Shown in pieces: positions 6,636-8,354 of a stretch of 8,354 nucleotides of DNA; position 1 is the stretch's first letter, and every line of letters starts with the position of its first letter. The DNA lies in contig JAHHQT010000081.1 of assembly GCA_020026215.1 (NCBI GenBank), forward strand, positions 1-8,354. The letters run 5' to 3'. The DNA comes from Muribaculaceae bacterium (GTDB taxonomy: Bacteria; Bacteroidota; Bacteroidia; Bacteroidales; Muribaculaceae). The notes under the pieces were generated by a model. It did not search any database, was not told the origin of the DNA, and worked only from the letters and a program-made list of their open reading frames with translations. The position numbers were made by a program, and so were the translations under genes.

Positions 6636-7573
6636 ACTTCTAATGTGAATTCAAACTGACAATGCAACAGTGTCGAATTCTTTGTTAATAATTTATATTT
6701 TTCCTTTGGGGTCATGTAGCCCAGTCTTTCCCTCTGTCTTGAGTTTAAGATGTTCTGAACGCGCATTACCTGTTCATTGGTTATGACCCTAAAATCCGTA
6801 CCCTTCGGAAAGTATTGCCTAATCAAACCATTGCCGTTTTCATTGGCTCCTCTTTTCTAAGAGAGGTATGGTTTTGCAAAGTAAACAAAAATATTCAGTT
6901 TACGTGCAATTTCTTCGTGAAAACGAATTCCTTTTCCGTTATCCGTATTTGGTCTTTAAAAGGTTCCAAAGCATAGATGGCTGCTTTAGTTAGCGGGCTG
7001 ACATCTTTTCCGCTAAGTCGCCTTGTCCATACTATCCTTGTCATTTATAGTCAGTAGTGCTCCTTTGTGATTTTTGCCAATGACTGTGTCAATTTTCAAA
7101 TCGCACTTTCTCATCTACAATCGCTGGACGCTTGTCTATATCTACATGTTTTTTGATGAAACCACGTCCATTAGTCAATGTCCCCTCTGGTTATGCTGTC
7201 TTCCTCGCCTTCTTAAAAGCTTGGATAATGGCTTATTTCCTTGTTTTTATACTGGTAGATTGTTTCATGAGAAACTATTTTCACCCCCTTTGCTCGCATA
7301 AACCCAGTCACTTGTTCAAGACTGAAATCTTTCTTTAAAAGGATGTCTACCTGAATTTTCAGGTCGTCTGTAAACTTTACGAAGAGCTTCCGTGAACGCT
7401 TTAGGGGTATATACTTAGCCTGCTCAAGATCTGCTTTTAAACACCATTGCGTTTATCGATATTATGATGTAATTCACGGTTAATAGCGCTTCGATGGACT
7501 CTCACAAGATTAGCAATCCTGGTTTCTGACTTCCTTTTTGTCCTGAAAAATTATTTCTTCTCATTTCCGTCAT
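6632..7573 (-). pseudogene. IS30-family transposase, multiply broken
   Basis: Stitching the three minus-strand frames together recovers an almost complete IS30-family transposase. The pieces in order are: helix-turn-helix region IANLVRVHRSAINRELHHN (about 7523-7467), KADLEQAKY, SLEQVTGFMRAKGVKIVSHE, TIYQY, LLRRRGR, GRGFIKKHVDIDKRPAIVDE, KIDTVIGKNHKGALLTIND (catalytic Asp region), LSGKDVSPLTKAAIYALEPF, TDNGKG (second Asp), RGANENGNGLIRQYFPKGTD (Glu region) and RLGYMTPKEKYKL. At least four frameshifts are needed, plus TAG at 6857-6859 where the family has the conserved Trp of the W-RG-NEN motif, so the gene is dead. The last open piece (6826-6632) runs past the terminal repeat and stops at TGA 6632-6634. 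The 5' limit (ATG at 7573 or 7564) is uncertain. Confidence 0.88.
6646..6669 (-). repeat. IS30 right terminal inverted repeat
   Basis: The minus strand reads TGTTGCATTGTCAGTTTGAA followed by TTCA, and matches 7583-7606 on the plus strand at 19 of 24 positions. It overlaps the codons for the last residues of the transposase remnant (HCQFEF). Confidence 0.75.
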
Positions 7574-7582
7574 TCTCACTTT

Positions 7583-7606
7583 TGTTGCATTATCCGATTG
7601 AACTTA
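7583..7606 (+). repeat. IS30 left terminal inverted repeat
   Basis: The plus strand reads TGTTGCATTATCCGATTGAA followed by CTTA. It lies just upstream of the transposase start and pairs with 6646-6669 without gaps (19 of 24). Confidence 0.75.
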
Positions 7607-7610
7607 GTAA

Positions 7611-7643
7611 ATGAGAACAATCAGGGCATCTGATTGTTCTCAT
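7611..7643. repeat. Perfect inverted repeat, 14-bp stem (hairpin 1)
   Basis: ATGAGAACAATCAG and its exact reverse complement CTGATTGTTCTCAT are separated by the 5-nt loop GGCAT. There is no adjoining T-run in either direction, so it is not an ordinary intrinsic terminator. It starts 5 bp outside the IS30 left end, and IS30-family elements are known to favour palindromic targets. It could also be the first stem of a structured RNA, given the three hairpins that follow. Confidence 0.85.
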
Positions 7644-7647
7644 ATTG

Positions 7648-7667
7648 TGTCAATTAATCGATTGACA
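7648..7667. repeat. Inverted repeat, 7-bp stem (hairpin 2)
   Basis: TGTCAAT and ATTGACA flank the loop TAATCG. It begins 4 nt after hairpin 1. A stem of this size alone in AT-rich DNA could be chance; its interest comes from its place in the cluster. Confidence 0.55.
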
Positions 7668-7681
7668 ATAGACATTTTAAT

Positions 7682-7708
7682 ACCCTTGATGTTTCTCAAC
7701 ATAAGGGT
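7682..7708. repeat. Inverted repeat, 11-bp stem with one bulge (hairpin 3)
   Basis: ACCCTT, a bulged G, ATGTT, the loop TCTC, then AACAT and AAGGGT. On the plus strand it is followed by TTTCGTT, which is only weakly terminator-like; on the minus strand by ATTAAAATG. Confidence 0.7.
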
Positions 7709-7712
7709 TTTC

Positions 7713-7731
7713 GTTACAAATTTATTGTAAC
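7713..7731. repeat. Inverted repeat, 7-bp stem (hairpin 4)
   Basis: GTTACAA and TTGTAAC flank the 5-nt loop ATTTA, 4 nt after hairpin 3. The following stretch, 7732-7793, is AT-rich and shows nothing I can assign. Confidence 0.6.
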
Positions 7732-7793
7732 AATAGTGATTGGTTTCGACGGCTAAGTTAAATATAATAATTGATTATACAAAAAAATATATG

Positions 7794-7835
7794 CATAAAA
7801 ATAAAATCGGAAGCAGCTATTACCACTTCCGATTT
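7794..7835 (-). terminator. Intrinsic terminator of rplS (possibly bidirectional)
   Basis: AAATCGGAAG (7804-7813) and CTTCCGATTT (7826-7835) form a perfect 10-bp stem with a 12-nt loop. On the minus strand the stem is followed by a T-rich tail (TATTTTTAT), 28 nt after the rplS stop. The plus-strand side also has a T-run (CTATTTTTTT), so it could stop transcripts from both directions. Confidence 0.85.
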
Positions 7836-7863
7836 CTATTTTTTTCGGATAATTGCCAAACAA

Positions 7864-8220
7864 TTATTTAGTAACTACGCGACGTTCTTTGATACGAGCT
7901 TTTTTACCTGTAAGTTTACGTAGATAATAAAGTTTAGCACGACGTACTTTACCATATTTGTTAACAGTAATGCTGTCGATAAACGGTGATTCGATTGGGA
8001 AGATACGTTCAACACCAATGTGTTCACTCATTTTACGTACAGTGAAACGTTTTTTGTCACCTTCACCAGAGATGCGGATAACCACACCACGGTATTGTTG
8101 GATACGTTCCTTGTTACCTTCTTTAATGCGATATGCCACTGTAATAGTGTCGCCCGGTCCGAACTCCGGATGTTGCTTGCCGGTAGCAAATGCCTCTTCG
8201 GCAACTTTAATTAAATCCAT
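7864..8220 (-). CDS. rplS: 50S ribosomal protein L19
   Basis: Structural protein of the large ribosomal subunit, located near the 30S-50S interface. The 118 residues cover the family from end to end: N-terminal helix MDLIKVAEEAFATGKQ, GDTITVAYRIKEGNKERIQQ, the signature region YRGVVIRISGEG, FTVRKMSEHIGVERIFPIES, and the C-terminal VRRAKLYYLRKLTGKKARIK. The length and unbroken motifs indicate a functional gene. It stands as a single transcription unit here, with its own promoter and structured leader upstream and a hairpin terminator downstream. The translation start is the only ATG that gives the conserved MDLI N-terminus; it has no Shine-Dalgarno sequence but an A/T-rich upstream region. Confidence 0.98.
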   Translation of the reverse strand: MDLIKVAEEAFATGKQHPEFGPGDTITVAYRIKEGNKERIQQYRGVVIRISGEGDKKRFTVRKMSEHIGVERIFPIESPFIDSITVNKYGKVRRAKLYYLRKLTGKKARIKERRVVTK

Positions 8221-8249
8221 TTTATTAAATATTAAAACGTTAATAAAAA

Positions 8250-8289
8250 TCGCAATTTAACAAGCTACTTCTCTTGCCAGAGATTGCGA
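8250..8289 (-). promoter_or_regulatory. Structured 5' leader of rplS (candidate autoregulatory element)
   Basis: In the predicted transcript TCGCAAT (8289-8283) pairs with ATTGCGA (8256-8250) and closes a loop that holds a small hairpin CTCT-GGCA-AGAG directly stacked on it. A second short AAG-TAG-CTT hairpin may also form. The closing stem starts within a few nucleotides of the predicted transcription start. L19 mRNA leaders with regulatory structures are known in other bacterial groups; whether this is one of those families or only local pairing cannot be settled without covariation. Confidence 0.5.
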
Positions 8290-8298
8290 AAAACGGTG

Positions 8299-8330
8299 CA
8301 AAGTAACTGATTTTTTTTGTATTATCCAAA
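8299..8330 (-). promoter_or_regulatory. Bacteroidetes-type promoter of rplS
   Basis: On the minus strand a -33 box TTTG (8330-8327), a 20-nt spacer and a -7 box TTACTTTG (8306-8299) match the Bacteroidetes sigma-ABfr consensus TTTG/TAnnTTTG apart from one base. Transcription should begin near 8291, leaving a leader of about 70 nt before the ATG at 8220. Confidence 0.75.
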
Positions 8331-8354
8331 TTTACTTGTAAAATTATCAGTTAA

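Larger units (their letters stand above)
6646..7606 (-). mobile_element. Decayed IS30-family insertion sequence (about 961 bp)
   Basis: The limits are set by matching 24-bp terminal inverted repeats that bracket the broken transposase. The length is a little under what is usual for IS30-family elements (about 1.0-1.1 kb), in line with the small deletions seen in the transposase. The right end of the element faces the secreted-protein gene, 10 bp from its ATG. The left end faces a perfect 33-nt inverted repeat beginning 5 bp away. No clear 2-3 bp target duplication could be assigned. Confidence 0.8.

Noticed and set aside
6880..6887. TTACTTTG promoter-like octamer on the minus strand within the IS30 remnant, upstream of the secreted-protein gene.
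   Set aside because: It is produced by the codons for the conserved VYFAK transposase motif (TAC TTT GCA) and has no TTTG box at 19-21 nt upstream.
7074..7338. Plus-strand open frames of 75 and 68 codons.
   Set aside because: They are antisense to the IS30 transposase remnant, and their sequences have no recognisable domain.
7611..7731. CRISPR-like or tandem repeat array.
   Set aside because: The hairpins differ in sequence and length, and there is no direct repeat with regular spacers.
7739..7760. GATTGGTTTCGACGGCTAA resembles the 5' end motif of tmRNA (GGxTTCGACGG).
   Set aside because: No tag reading frame, no tRNA-like 3' half and no CCA end follow within the window before rplS; the stretch runs straight into AT-rich DNA and the rplS terminator. 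Chance match.

Overview
The window looks like a chromosomal segment of a Bacteroidales bacterium (Bacteroides/Prevotella-like; genus not resolved). The reasons are a CarboxypepD_reg-like plus OMP_b-brl_3-type outer-membrane receptor, a secreted protein with a T9SS type A-like C-terminal sorting domain, no purine-rich Shine-Dalgarno sequences, and a Bacteroidetes-type promoter (TTTG, 20 nt, TTACTTTG) in front of rplS. Every intact gene is on the minus strand, so the region reads from right to left.

Right end (about 7800-8354): rplS (ribosomal protein L19) with a recognisable promoter, a short leader that can fold into a closed multi-stem structure, and a hairpin terminator with a T-rich tail. 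Left of it (7611-7731) is a gene-free stretch with four consecutive perfect or near-perfect stem-loops; the first has a 14-bp perfect stem and lies directly against an IS end.

Middle (about 4394-7606): a mobile-element graveyard around one intact gene. 6646-7606 is a decayed IS30-family element with imperfect 24-bp terminal inverted repeats and a transposase broken by several frameshifts and stops. Its reading frame runs out of the element, and its TGA overlaps the ATG of a 613-residue secreted protein (4794-6635). That protein carries a signal peptide, two fibronectin III-like modules each apparently interrupted by a beta-rich insert, and a T9SS-like sorting tail. Downstream of it, 4394-4770 is built from two different IS982-family 3' ends joined back to back, so that their outer ends form a 35-bp imperfect inverted repeat.

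Left end (1-4337): a tight three-gene operon with gaps of 3 and 14 nt: an outer-membrane beta-barrel receptor, a NatA-like ABC ATPase with a DUF4162-like tail, and a NatB-like ABC-2 permease that runs off the left edge. The ATPase and permease should form one inner-membrane exporter. The link with the receptor is inferred from gene order only, and the substrate is unknown.

I found no tRNA, rRNA or CRISPR array. The least explained parts are the hairpin cluster at 7611-7731, the head-to-head IS982 remnant, and the way the secreted-protein gene starts exactly at an IS30 end.
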